From positions 1 to 36,887 of the forward strand of contig NZ_MAYF01000190.1 of NCBI RefSeq assembly GCF_001684955.1: DNA of 36,887 bases, in the 5' to 3' direction. The translations under genes were made by a program, and so were the position numbers. Within the stretch, counting starts at the first letter, position 1, and each line of letters begins with the position of its first letter. This document shows positions 16,818 through 23,115 of this stretch, in pieces. Under the pieces are notes generated by a model. It saw only the letters and a program-made list of their open reading frames with translations. It was not told where the DNA came from and did no database searches. Source of the DNA: Chryseobacterium contaminans (GTDB lineage Bacteria > Bacteroidota > Bacteroidia > Flavobacteriales > Weeksellaceae).

Positions 16818-18140
16818 TTACAAAAGTTTTCCGGTTAAGAAAAGTCCGGCTACCGTAAAATAGATGATTAATCCTGTAACATCCACCAATGTTGCTACAA
16901 ATGGAGCAGAAGAAGTGGCAGGGTCAAGTTTTAGCTTCTTTAAAACAAACGGGATCATAGAACCTGATAAAGTTCCCCATAAGACAATGGCAATCAGGGA
17001 TACAGAAACACTTAATCCTACATATACCCAATACTGACCGTAATCGAAGAGACCGATTTTTTGCCAAAGCATAATCCTTATAAAACCGATCACTCCTAAA
17101 ATAGCTCCCAAGCATAAACCGGAGATGATCTCCTTTCTCATTACGTACCACCAGTCTTTCAGGTTGATCTCCTGAAGGGCCATAGCACGGATAATCAATG
17201 TTGCTGCCTGTGATCCGGAGTTACCACCGCTGGAAATAATTAGTGGAACGAATAAGGCAAGAACAACTGCTTTTTCAATTTCTTTATCAAAATATCCCAT
17301 CGCCGAAGCGGTCAGCATTTCAGAAACGAATAAAATAATCAGCCAGGTTGCTCTTTTTTTAATCATTTCTGTCCAGGAAGTTTGAGTATAGGGAAGATCT
17401 AACGCTTCCAATCCCCCGAATTTCTGAATATCCTCGGTATTCTGTTGTTCAATCTGGTCAAGAATGTCATCAATGGTTACAATTCCCACCAGAACACCTG
17501 CTTCTGTAATGATAGGTAGGGCGCCACGGTCATATTTTTCGAAATACGTTACCGCATCCTCTTTAGAGGTGGTGGTAGTGATAGCTACAAAGTGATTGTC
17601 TGTCATATCGGAAACCAAAGTATCTTCCTCTTCCAATAATAAAGTTCCGATGGCAAGGTCATCAATCAAACGGTTTCTTTCATCCACTACATACAGATAG
17701 TTCATGGTTTCCACCTTTCTTCCTACCTTTTTGATCTGTTGAAGACATCTTTTTACCGTCCATTCCTTACGGATCTGGATATAGTAAGGCGTCATTAGAC
17801 GGGCAATAGAATCAGAGTTGTACCCCAAAAGTTTTAAAGCAATCCTTCTTTCTTGCGGATTAAGATGATTAATAGAATATTTAATCAGTTCATCAGGAAA
17901 GTCCTCAAAAAGGGCCGTTCTATCATCAGGAGTCATGGCATTCAAGATTTCGGAAACTTCGTCGCTTCCGATGCTTCTGATGGTGTCTTCCTGAAAATCC
18001 GGATCAAGATGAGAAAAAACTTCTGCTTTGTATTCTTTCGGAACCTTCAGAAACTCGAGCAGCCGCTCGTCAGCTGGAAGTTTGCTGAGAGTTTCGGCGA
18101 TATCGGCAGGGTTGAAGATAAGTTCGTCTCTAGAATTCAA
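16818..18140 (-). CDS. mgtE: magnesium transporter MgtE
   Basis: Encodes 440 residues with the full MgtE layout. An N-terminal superhelical domain (about residues 15-125; [20 protein letters not shown]) is followed by two CBS domains (about 130-255; [20 protein letters not shown] to [16 protein letters not shown]) and five membrane helices (about 275-440), including the pore-lining stretch [20 protein letters not shown]. In this family cytosolic Mg2+ binds between the N and CBS domains and closes the channel. No Mg2+ riboswitch was recognised upstream. The BtuF-like gene follows 25 bases downstream and may share the transcript. Confidence 0.95.
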   Translation of the reverse strand: MNSRDELIFNPADIAETLSKLPADERLLEFLKVPKEYKAEVFSHLDPDFQEDTIRSIGSDEVSEILNAMTPDDRTALFEDFPDELIKYSINHLNPQERRIALKLLGYNSDSIARLMTPYYIQIRKEWTVKRCLQQIKKVGRKVETMNYLYVVDERNRLIDDLAIGTLLLEEEDTLVSDMTDNHFVAITTTTSKEDAVTYFEKYDRGALPIITEAGVLVGIVTIDDILDQIEQQNTEDIQKFGGLEALDLPYTQTSWTEMIKKRATWLIILFVSEMLTASAMGYFDKEIEKAVVLALFVPLIISSGGNSGSQAATLIIRAMALQEINLKDWWYVMRKEIISGLCLGAILGVIGFIRIMLWQKIGLFDYGQYWVYVGLSVSVSLIAIVLWGTLSGSMIPFVLKKLKLDPATSSAPFVATLVDVTGLIIYFTVAGLFLTGKLL

Positions 18141-18244
18141 AACGTAAAATTTTTAGGATATGCAAAAATAATTCAAATTTTTAAGACTGAGTAATAAAGT
18201 GGGAAATTTAAGGATTTATTAAAGTCTAAAATCTTTAAAACAGA

Positions 18245-18272
18245 ATAAAAAACATCCGCCGAAGCGGATGTT
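18245..18272 (-). terminator. terminator after peptide gene 1
   Basis: AACATCCGC (18251-18259) pairs with GCGGATGTT (18264-18272) across the loop CGAA. Read on the minus strand it ends in TTTTATT, 26 bases after the stop of the last peptide gene, and separates the array from mgtE. Confidence 0.85.
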
Positions 18273-18298
18273 CAAAAATTAAATTTAAAAATATCCTT

Positions 18299-18472
18299 TT
18301 AATCAAGAATAGGTTCACATTCCATAACAGGAGAAGGGAGGCAGAACCCTCCGCTGCAACATTCTCCCGAATCACATTCAGGATAAGTACTTCTACATTT
18401 TTTCATTTGCAGACTTCCTTTTATTTCTTTTTGCTCCTTTCGGTTCAGCCTTTTAAAATTTGAATGTTTCAT
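18299..18472 (-). CDS. cysteine-rich leader peptide 1 (bacteriocin-like, knottin-type core)
   Basis: A 57-residue frame, the longest and most divergent of six. Leader: MKHSNFKRLNRKEQKEIKGS, ending in GS at residues 19-20 instead of GG. Core cysteines are at 26, 33, 38, 39, 44 and 52, spacing C-x6-C-x4-CC-x4-C-x7-C. This keeps the six-cysteine order of its neighbours but with longer loops. The gene starts 30 bases after the stop of peptide 2, so the two are probably one transcript, and a clear hairpin terminator follows. The core is acidic. Expected to be a processed, exported peptide; activity is unknown. Confidence 0.8.
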   Translation of the reverse strand: MKHSNFKRLNRKEQKEIKGSLQMKKCRSTYPECDSGECCSGGFCLPSPVMECEPILD

Positions 18473-18502
18473 AAGAAATGATTGTTCATTAAAAGCTCAA
18501 AA

Positions 18503-18646
18503 TTATTCTTCAAAACAGATATATTCCATACAAACACCTTTGCAGCACATTCCGAAAATACACTGTGAATGTTCTGTGCATCTTGTAAGACCTGCTCCCT
18601 TAATTTGCTTTGCAGTTTCTCTGCTGATTTTCTTTAGATTTTTCAT
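18503..18646 (-). CDS. cysteine-rich leader peptide 2 (bacteriocin-like, knottin-type core)
   Basis: A 47-residue frame. Leader MKNLKKISRETAKQIKGAG ends in a GA/AG variant of the double-glycine site near residues 17-19. Core cysteines at 23, 29, 34, 35, 39 and 44 give C-x5-C-x4-CC-x3-C-x4-C. The core begins CTEH, as in peptide 3. Upstream (18672-18719) it shares a conserved block with peptides 4 and 5. It is the first gene of an apparent two-gene unit with peptide 1. Confidence 0.85.
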   Translation of the reverse strand: MKNLKKISRETAKQIKGAGLTRCTEHSQCIFGMCCKGVCMEYICFEE

Positions 18647-18671
18647 AGTAGTTTGGATTTAAAGTGTTTTA

Positions 18672-18719
18672 CTAAAATAATAAATATTTTCCAATTATTC
18701 ATTTGTTCGTGAAAATGAT
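18672..18719 (-). repeat. conserved upstream block of peptide 2
   Basis: On the plus strand this block carries CTAAAATAATAAATATTTT, AATTATTCATT and GTGAAAATGAT in the same order and spacing as the blocks upstream of peptides 4 and 5. It lies 26-73 bases before the peptide 2 start and probably contains its promoter. Confidence 0.65.
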
Positions 18720-18792
18720 ATTTATAAATAAGTATTTGATTATTATTGTTTTGGATGAATAATGCCTGAAAATTGAGGTTAAAAGTTTTTGG

Positions 18793-18939
18793 TTATTCCA
18801 ATGGACAAGGGCGCGTAATACAGGTATTTCGGCAACATGATCCACCCGGGCATTCAAAATGTTCCGTACATCTTCTGATAATTCCACTGCCTTGAATTTG
18901 TTTTGCTGTCTCTCTGTTGATTTTCTTTAAATTTTTCAT
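18793..18939 (-). CDS. cysteine-rich leader peptide 3 (bacteriocin-like, knottin-type core)
   Basis: A 48-residue frame. Leader MKNLKKINRETAKQIQGSG carries GS at residues 17-18. Core cysteines at 24, 30, 35, 36, 40 and 45 give C-x5-C-x4-CC-x3-C-x4-C. The core segment HFECPGGSCCRN is identical to that of peptide 6, while the leader matches peptides 2 and 4, so the gene looks mosaic. It starts only 32 bases after the stop of peptide 4 and should be on the same transcript. A different-frame open stretch (18699-18887) overlaps it and has no coding character. Confidence 0.85.
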   Translation of the reverse strand: MKNLKKINRETAKQIQGSGIIRRCTEHFECPGGSCCRNTCITRPCPLE

Positions 18940-18971
18940 GTGATTTGTTTTAAATAGTTAGCTTAATAATG

Positions 18972-19115
18972 TTAGTATTCCAAACAAATAAATGGTGAAC
19001 AGATTCCATTACAGCACCATCCCACAGGACAGAGGTTAGTTTCATCACATCTTTCCATTTTTCCGCCGTTAATTTGCTTTGCGGTTTCTCTGTTGATTTT
19101 TTTTAAATTTTTCAT
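18972..19115 (-). CDS. cysteine-rich leader peptide 4 (bacteriocin-like, knottin-type core)
   Basis: A 47-residue frame. Leader MKNLKKINRETAKQINGG ends in a proper double glycine at residues 17-18. Core cysteines at 23, 29, 34, 35, 39 and 44 give C-x5-C-x4-CC-x3-C-x4-C. The segment GWCCNGICSP is nearly identical to peptide 5. The upstream region (19116-19200) is a near copy of that before peptide 5. It is the first gene of a two-gene unit with peptide 3. Confidence 0.87.
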   Translation of the reverse strand: MKNLKKINRETAKQINGGKMERCDETNLCPVGWCCNGICSPFICLEY

Positions 19116-19200
19116 AGATTTTTGGTTTTAATGTCAATCTAAAATAGTAAATAATTTTTAATTATTCATTATTTAGTGAAAATATTTAATTGAAAATCAG
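19116..19200 (-). repeat. duplicated upstream region, copy before peptide 4
   Basis: About 85 bases that match 19425-19510 closely, including AGATTTTTGGTTTTAATGT next to the start codon, the CTAAAATA box, AATTATTCATT and GTGAAAATATTTAATTGAA. The repeat shows that the tandem duplication carried its control region with it. Confidence 0.85.
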
Positions 19201-19231
19201 TTTATTATGTGTAGTTTTTTGATTTATGTTA

Positions 19232-19260
19232 TAAAAAAAGCATCTGTAAAAACAGATGCT
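19232..19260 (-). terminator. terminator after peptide gene 5
   Basis: AGCATCTGT (19239-19247) pairs perfectly with ACAGATGCT (19252-19260) across a four-base loop. Read on the minus strand it ends in seven Ts, 18 bases after the stop of peptide 5. Confidence 0.9.
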
Positions 19261-19277
19261 AAATGTATTGTTATTTT

Positions 19278-19424
19278 CTAATCTAATATGGGGCACATGT
19301 AGGGACTACAAATACCTTCACAACACCATCCTATTGTACATGGTCTTGTATTGCTGCATCTTGCAATGGCTCCTCCATTGATTTGCTTTGCTGCTTCTCT
19401 GTTGAGCTTTTTTAAATTTTTCAT
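19278..19424 (-). CDS. cysteine-rich leader peptide 5 (bacteriocin-like, knottin-type core)
   Basis: A 48-residue frame. Leader MKNLKKLNREAAKQINGG ends in a double glycine at residues 17-18. Core cysteines at 23, 29, 34, 35, 39 and 44 give C-x5-C-x4-CC-x3-C-x4-C. It is closest to peptide 4 in the core (GWCC-GICSP), but the first loop (SNTRP) and the tail differ. It has its own upstream block (19425-19510) and its own terminator, so it is a single-gene unit. Confidence 0.87.
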   Translation of the reverse strand: MKNLKKLNREAAKQINGGAIARCSNTRPCTIGWCCEGICSPYMCPILD

Positions 19425-19510
19425 AGATTTTTGGTTTTAATGTGAGTCTAAAATAACAATTATTTTTCAATTATTCATTAATAAGTGAAAATATTTAATT
19501 GAATATCAAT
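19425..19510 (-). repeat. duplicated upstream region, copy before peptide 5
   Basis: The partner of 19116-19200. The two differ at a small number of positions plus short gaps. A weaker version of the part nearest the start codon (GGTTTAATGTGAAACTAAG) precedes peptide 6. Confidence 0.85.
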
Positions 19511-19539
19511 TGTTTGTGATGTTAATTGTGCTTTGTAAA

Positions 19540-19570
19540 AGGAAACACCTGCTTATTATAAACAGGTGCT
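19540..19570 (-). terminator. terminator after peptide gene 6
   Basis: CACCTG (19546-19551) pairs with CAGGTG (19563-19568) across an 11-base loop. Read on the minus strand it ends in TTTCCTTTT, 21 bases after the stop of peptide 6. Confidence 0.65.
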
Positions 19571-19590
19571 ATGCATTTGATATTAAAAAG

Positions 19591-19746
19591 TTACAGCTCA
19601 GGGCAGGGATTATACATACAAGCATTTCTGCAGCATGATCCGCCCGGACATTCAAAATGGTAGTCACATTTTTGAATACCTCCGTTTCTGACACCGCCCA
19701 GAATTTCTTTCTGGATGTTTCTATTGAGTTTTTGTAAATTTTTCAT
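19591..19746 (-). CDS. cysteine-rich leader peptide 6 (bacteriocin-like, knottin-type core)
   Basis: A 51-residue frame. Leader MKNLQKLNRNIQKEILGG has a double glycine at residues 17-18 and a second GG at 22-23, so two cut sites are possible. Core cysteines at 27, 33, 38, 39, 43 and 48 give C-x5-C-x4-CC-x3-C-x4-C. The core shares HFECPGGSCCRN with peptide 3, although its leader is the most diverged of those beginning MKNL. It is a single-gene unit at the upstream end of the array. Confidence 0.85.
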   Translation of the reverse strand: MKNLQKLNRNIQKEILGGVRNGGIQKCDYHFECPGGSCCRNACMYNPCPEL

Positions 19747-19996
19747 TAGGACTTAGGTTTAATGTGAAACTAAGCTAATAAAAGAAAAACAGTTGTGTAG
19801 AATAGGATCTATATAGTACAGGCAAAGAACGATAAACAGATATTTTCTATCTGTGATGTCCTTATTTTGATGATTGAAAGTAAAAGAGAAAATAGAATTC
19901 AGATCATCATCATGATTCACTTGTGAAGCAAAATTGACCATTGACAATTACTTCAATATCAGTAGTAGTAGATCAAAGTTTTTATGTTTTAAAGCT

Positions 19997-20545
19997 TTAT
20001 AACTCTGATTCTGTAGGCTTCAGTTTTCTCAGTTTTTTAATGATTCCTTTAATGGCTCCTTCTGTACCTATTTTTACAGAATTTACCGTAGAACCAAGAA
20101 GGCGCATATTTTTACGATAGGTATCGTGATCTGTTTCTGTAACCAGATTTCCATCTGCACCAAAAAGTTTCATGCTTACAACCACCTGATTGGAAAATAC
20201 ATACTTACCAAAACCAACTTTGAAATAACGTACTTTGGAAACAATGGCAAAATCCGCATCATTATTGGAACAATAATCTACGATGGTTTGCTTATCTATG
20301 CTATCGAAGGGAACCTGAACTTCTGCACGAAGCATCTTATTTCTTCTTCCGCTAAAGTTATCAGAAACAGCATCAAAGAATGCATTGTTGGTAGGCTCCT
20401 TAATTTCATCAATATCAGGCTCTACCTCGGGATTGAAGTATAGAACTTTTTTTATTTTATCATCAGCATTTTTTTGCGCCTGTACTGAAGTAAAGCCAAT
20501 GAATAAAAAAGTAGTAACTGCTGTAAAGAATATAAATTTTCTCAT
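19997..20545 (-). CDS. secreted protein of unknown function
   Basis: Encodes 182 residues. A standard signal peptide ends near residue 24 (FIGFTSVQAQ), so the product should be periplasmic. The rest is soluble and includes KVLYFNPEVEPDIDEIKEP and DADFAIVSKVRYFKVG. The latter is a strand pattern like that of periplasmic proteins that build a small alpha/beta domain, but I do not recognise the family. It starts 173 bases from rpsO, divergently, and ends 250 bases before the peptide array on the same strand. A link to the array is not shown. Confidence 0.75.
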   Translation of the reverse strand: MRKFIFFTAVTTFLFIGFTSVQAQKNADDKIKKVLYFNPEVEPDIDEIKEPTNNAFFDAVSDNFSGRRNKMLRAEVQVPFDSIDKQTIVDYCSNNDADFAIVSKVRYFKVGFGKYVFSNQVVVSMKLFGADGNLVTETDHDTYRKNMRLLGSTVNSVKIGTEGAIKGIIKKLRKLKPTESEL

Positions 20546-20652
20546 CTGTAATTCGAATGCAAAATTACTGCCTTTTCGTTGAATAATGTGAAATTTATTA
20601 AGAAATTTTTAACATTTTTTTCTATCAATTTTAATTCATGAAATCAATAATG

Positions 20653-20683
20653 TTTGTGGAATCAAAAAATAATCGTAATTTTG
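20653..20683 (+). promoter_or_regulatory. rpsO promoter, Bacteroidetes type
   Basis: TTTG (20653-20656), a 19-base spacer and TAATTTTG (20676-20683) match the Bacteroidetes consensus TTTG-N19-TAnnTTTG. The box lies 35 bases before the rpsO start. Confidence 0.8.
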
Positions 20684-20718
20684 CACCCGTTACATAATAA
20701 TCATTAAATAATATTGGA

Positions 20719-20988
20719 ATGTACTTAACAACAGACAAAAAGCAGGAAATTTTCGCACAACATGGAAAATCTGCACAGGACACAGGAAGCGCAGAAGGAC
20801 AAATCGCTCTTTTCACTTTCAGAATCAACCACTTATCTCAGCACTTAAAAGCTAACCGTCATGATTTCAACACAGAGAGATCTCTTGTGAAATTGGTAGG
20901 TAAGAGAAAAAGTTTACTAGATTACCTTAAAAAGAAAGATATCGCAAGATACAGAGCAATTATTGCTACATTAGGTTTAAGAAAATAA
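20719..20988 (+). CDS. rpsO: 30S ribosomal protein S15
   Basis: Encodes 89 residues, the exact usual length. Typical S15 motifs are seen: DTGSAEGQIALFTFRINHLS (residues about 21-40), LKANRHDFNTERSLVKLVGK and RKSLLDYLKKKDIARY. S15 binds the central domain of 16S rRNA early in assembly of the small subunit. The gene has a clear promoter and terminator. In E. coli S15 represses its own translation; no matching leader structure was looked for beyond eye inspection. pnp lies 2 kb downstream with an inserted sugar transporter on the other strand. Confidence 0.98.
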   Translation: MYLTTDKKQEIFAQHGKSAQDTGSAEGQIALFTFRINHLSQHLKANRHDFNTERSLVKLVGKRKSLLDYLKKKDIARYRAIIATLGLRK

Positions 20989-21009
20989 TCTATAAAGATT
21001 TTCAAAATA

Positions 21010-21039
21010 AAAGCAACTTCGAAAGAGGTTGCTTTTTTT
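21010..21039 (+). terminator. rpsO terminator
   Basis: AAAGCAACTTC (21010-21020) pairs with GAGGTTGCTTT across the loop GAAA with one T-G pair, followed by a T-run. Confidence 0.88.
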
Positions 21040-21201
21040 GTTATGCATTATTGTGAAATGAAATTAGTAAGCTTACATGGTAATAAATCGGATTTTTCAA
21101 TGTAGTCTGCCGTTCCATAAAATTTTGGTCTCATGGTCTATGAAGAATCGAAAAGAAACTGTAGTTAATATTGCTGTACAAGTATGCAGAATTATAGGGG
21201 G

Positions 21202-21234
21202 AAAAATAGGCTGCTTTAAATACAAAGCAGCCTA
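21202..21234 (-). terminator. terminator of the sugar transporter gene
   Basis: TAGGCTGCTTT (21207-21217) pairs perfectly with AAAGCAGCCTA (21224-21234). Read on the minus strand it ends in five Ts, 26 bases after the transporter stop. Confidence 0.85.
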
Positions 21235-21259
21235 TAACTTTATTTATTTGAGTATTATT

Positions 21260-22678
21260 TTAATGTCCTGATTTAGCTTCAGTAGTTTCTACATGTCCCA
21301 GGAATTTGGTGCAGTAAGCTCCGAAAATTAAAATCACCAGGTAGCAGAATACCGGAATAATGAATGAATGCTGAACTCCAAGCTGATCGGCAAGATAGCC
21401 TTGGAAGATAGGAACAATAGCTCCTCCCAGAATAGCCATTACCACTAAGGATGATCCTTGACTGGTATATTTTCCTAGTCCTGAAATTGCTAGTGTATAA
21501 ATATTAGAGAACATGATGGAATTGAAAATTCCGATTCCCAAAACGCTGTACATTGCCATTTCTCCATGATTGACCATTGTAGAAATCAATAGGATAACGT
21601 TGATGGCTGCAAAAATAGAAAGTGTTCTTGCCGGAGCTGCTTTTCCTACAAAGAATGCGGCAAAATTCAGTAATATGAATACTAAGAAAAAGCTGATCTG
21701 CTCAAAATTAAGGTTTACAATACTGAAAATTACCAGAAAAACCAAAGCTGCAGCGCCTAGCATAAAAACAGCTTTTTTGGCCTGGCTAATGGATTGGTTT
21801 AAAGAAATGGCTCCTAAGAAACGCCCGATCATGGCCCCTCCCCAATATAAAGAAAGGTAATTTTTACTGATTGCTTCATTGAATTTCATCGTTTCTTCAA
21901 GGAAACTGATAATGAAGCTTCCTACAGCTACTTCACCTCCCACATAGCAAAACATGGCAAAGACCCCGAATTTTAAATGGTTGAATTTTAAAGCACCCCA
22001 GCCTTGTACAGTTTCTTCGGTTTCTGTTTGAAATGATGGAAGCTTTACCCTCGAAATTAATAATCCTACTAAGAGAAGAATTGCTGCAAAGATCAAATAA
22101 GGGATTCTGGTAGCTACCGCACTGAAAGTTCCGTCCGGCTCAGAAAACAGCTCAAAAATTAAATGTCCTCCCAATACTGGTGCAATCGTTGTTCCGAAAG
22201 CATTGAAAGCCTGGGTCATATTCAACCGGCTGGATGCTGATTCTTCTGAACCTAACAAAGAAACATAAGCATTAGCTGTGATTTGTAACACTGTAAATCC
22301 TAATCCGAGAATGAACAAAGCTCCAAGGAATAATGGATAATAAGAGAAAGTGGCTGCCGGGTAAAACAGGATGCAGCCCAAAGCCGCCAAACCAATTCCG
22401 AATAGAATTCCTTTTTTGTAGCCCACCTTGTTAATAGGGTCACCTTTAGAAATGGAAATCAGGAAATAAATCAAAGATCCGATGAAGTAAGCTCCAAAGA
22501 AACAGAACTGCACCAGCATGGATTCAAAAAAGGTGAGTTTAAAAAGTTGTTTCAGATAGGGGATCAGGATATCATTCATGCAGGTGATGAATCCCCACAT
22601 AAAAAAGAGCAGGGTGATGGTAATTAATGGAACCGTATAATTCCTGCTTTGAGTGTGTACTTCTTTATTCATAAACAT
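21260..22678 (-). CDS. sugar MFS transporter (FucP / glucose-galactose type)
   Basis: Encodes 472 residues with twelve membrane helices. The opening LLFFMWGFITCMNDILIPYL and the following FFGAYFIGSLIYFL match the FucP family of proton-coupled symporters, which take up fucose, glucose or galactose at the inner membrane. The stretch GFTVLQITANAYVSLLG in helices 4-5 is also a family mark. ATGs at 22678 and 22672 are both possible starts. No sugar-use genes flank it, so the substrate is not fixed by context. It lies between rpsO and pnp on the opposite strand. Confidence 0.9.
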   Translation of the reverse strand: MFMNKEVHTQSRNYTVPLITITLLFFMWGFITCMNDILIPYLKQLFKLTFFESMLVQFCFFGAYFIGSLIYFLISISKGDPINKVGYKKGILFGIGLAALGCILFYPAATFSYYPLFLGALFILGLGFTVLQITANAYVSLLGSEESASSRLNMTQAFNAFGTTIAPVLGGHLIFELFSEPDGTFSAVATRIPYLIFAAILLLVGLLISRVKLPSFQTETEETVQGWGALKFNHLKFGVFAMFCYVGGEVAVGSFIISFLEETMKFNEAISKNYLSLYWGGAMIGRFLGAISLNQSISQAKKAVFMLGAAALVFLVIFSIVNLNFEQISFFLVFILLNFAAFFVGKAAPARTLSIFAAINVILLISTMVNHGEMAMYSVLGIGIFNSIMFSNIYTLAISGLGKYTSQGSSLVVMAILGGAIVPIFQGYLADQLGVQHSFIIPVFCYLVILIFGAYCTKFLGHVETTEAKSGH

Positions 22679-23115
22679 GTATTTATCTGTATAAGGATAA
22701 GTCCTTAACTTTTTCTTGCCTACAGCATTGTTATTTGGTGAAGTAGGGCAAATATAGGGATCAGCCTATGGTTTTGCAATAACTTTAATGATTTTTACAA
22801 GGAAATGTATACTTTTTATCAGATTAAAATATTATTTTCCTTTTTTGAGACAATAATACAAAAACACCCGGATTTTCCAATGCAAAATCATAAAAAAGTG
22901 ATGTCTGTATGTTGGAAATAATGAGGGTATTTGAATGAGTACCATTAATTTTTGAGACTTTCATAAAACTGATAGCCAAAATTTTGTATTTTGACAGCCT
23001 ATTTATGCTATTGAAAAATTTAATATATCATTATTATATAGTACCTTTGCAAACGAAAATTTAAAGAGTTTAAATATTAATCATACTCAATACGGAGTAT
23101 AAAGAAGCAAATTAT
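22679..23115. other. intergenic region between divergent sugar transporter and pnp
   Basis: 437 AT-rich bases between divergent genes. It holds the pnp -7 box TACCTTTG (23042-23049). I see no gene, no RNA and no obvious operator for the transporter. Confidence 0.55.
23042..23049 (+). promoter_or_regulatory. -7 box of the pnp promoter
   Basis: TACCTTTG matches TAnnTTTG and is followed by CAAACG. A TTG at 23011-23013 is the nearest upstream candidate but lies 28 bases away, longer than usual. The leader to the pnp start is about 65 bases. Confidence 0.6.

Noticed and set aside
16818..18300. Magnesium riboswitch before mgtE
   Set aside because: Only about 100 bases separate mgtE from the peptide 1 terminator and I could not find a matching structure.
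18699..18887. 62-codon minus-strand frame overlapping peptide gene 3
   Set aside because: It overlaps peptide 3 in another frame, while peptide 3 has the family leader and cysteine pattern. A shadow frame.
18299..19746. CRISPR-like reading of the regularly spaced repeats in the peptide array
   Set aside because: The repeats are coding leaders and upstream blocks of unequal length, with intact frames between; there are no short identical repeats with uniform spacers.
19759..19947. 62-codon minus-strand frame just upstream of the peptide array
   Set aside because: It needs a TTG start or an internal ATG, has no leader or cysteine pattern like the array, and lies where the promoter of peptide 6 should be. 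Possible but unsupported.
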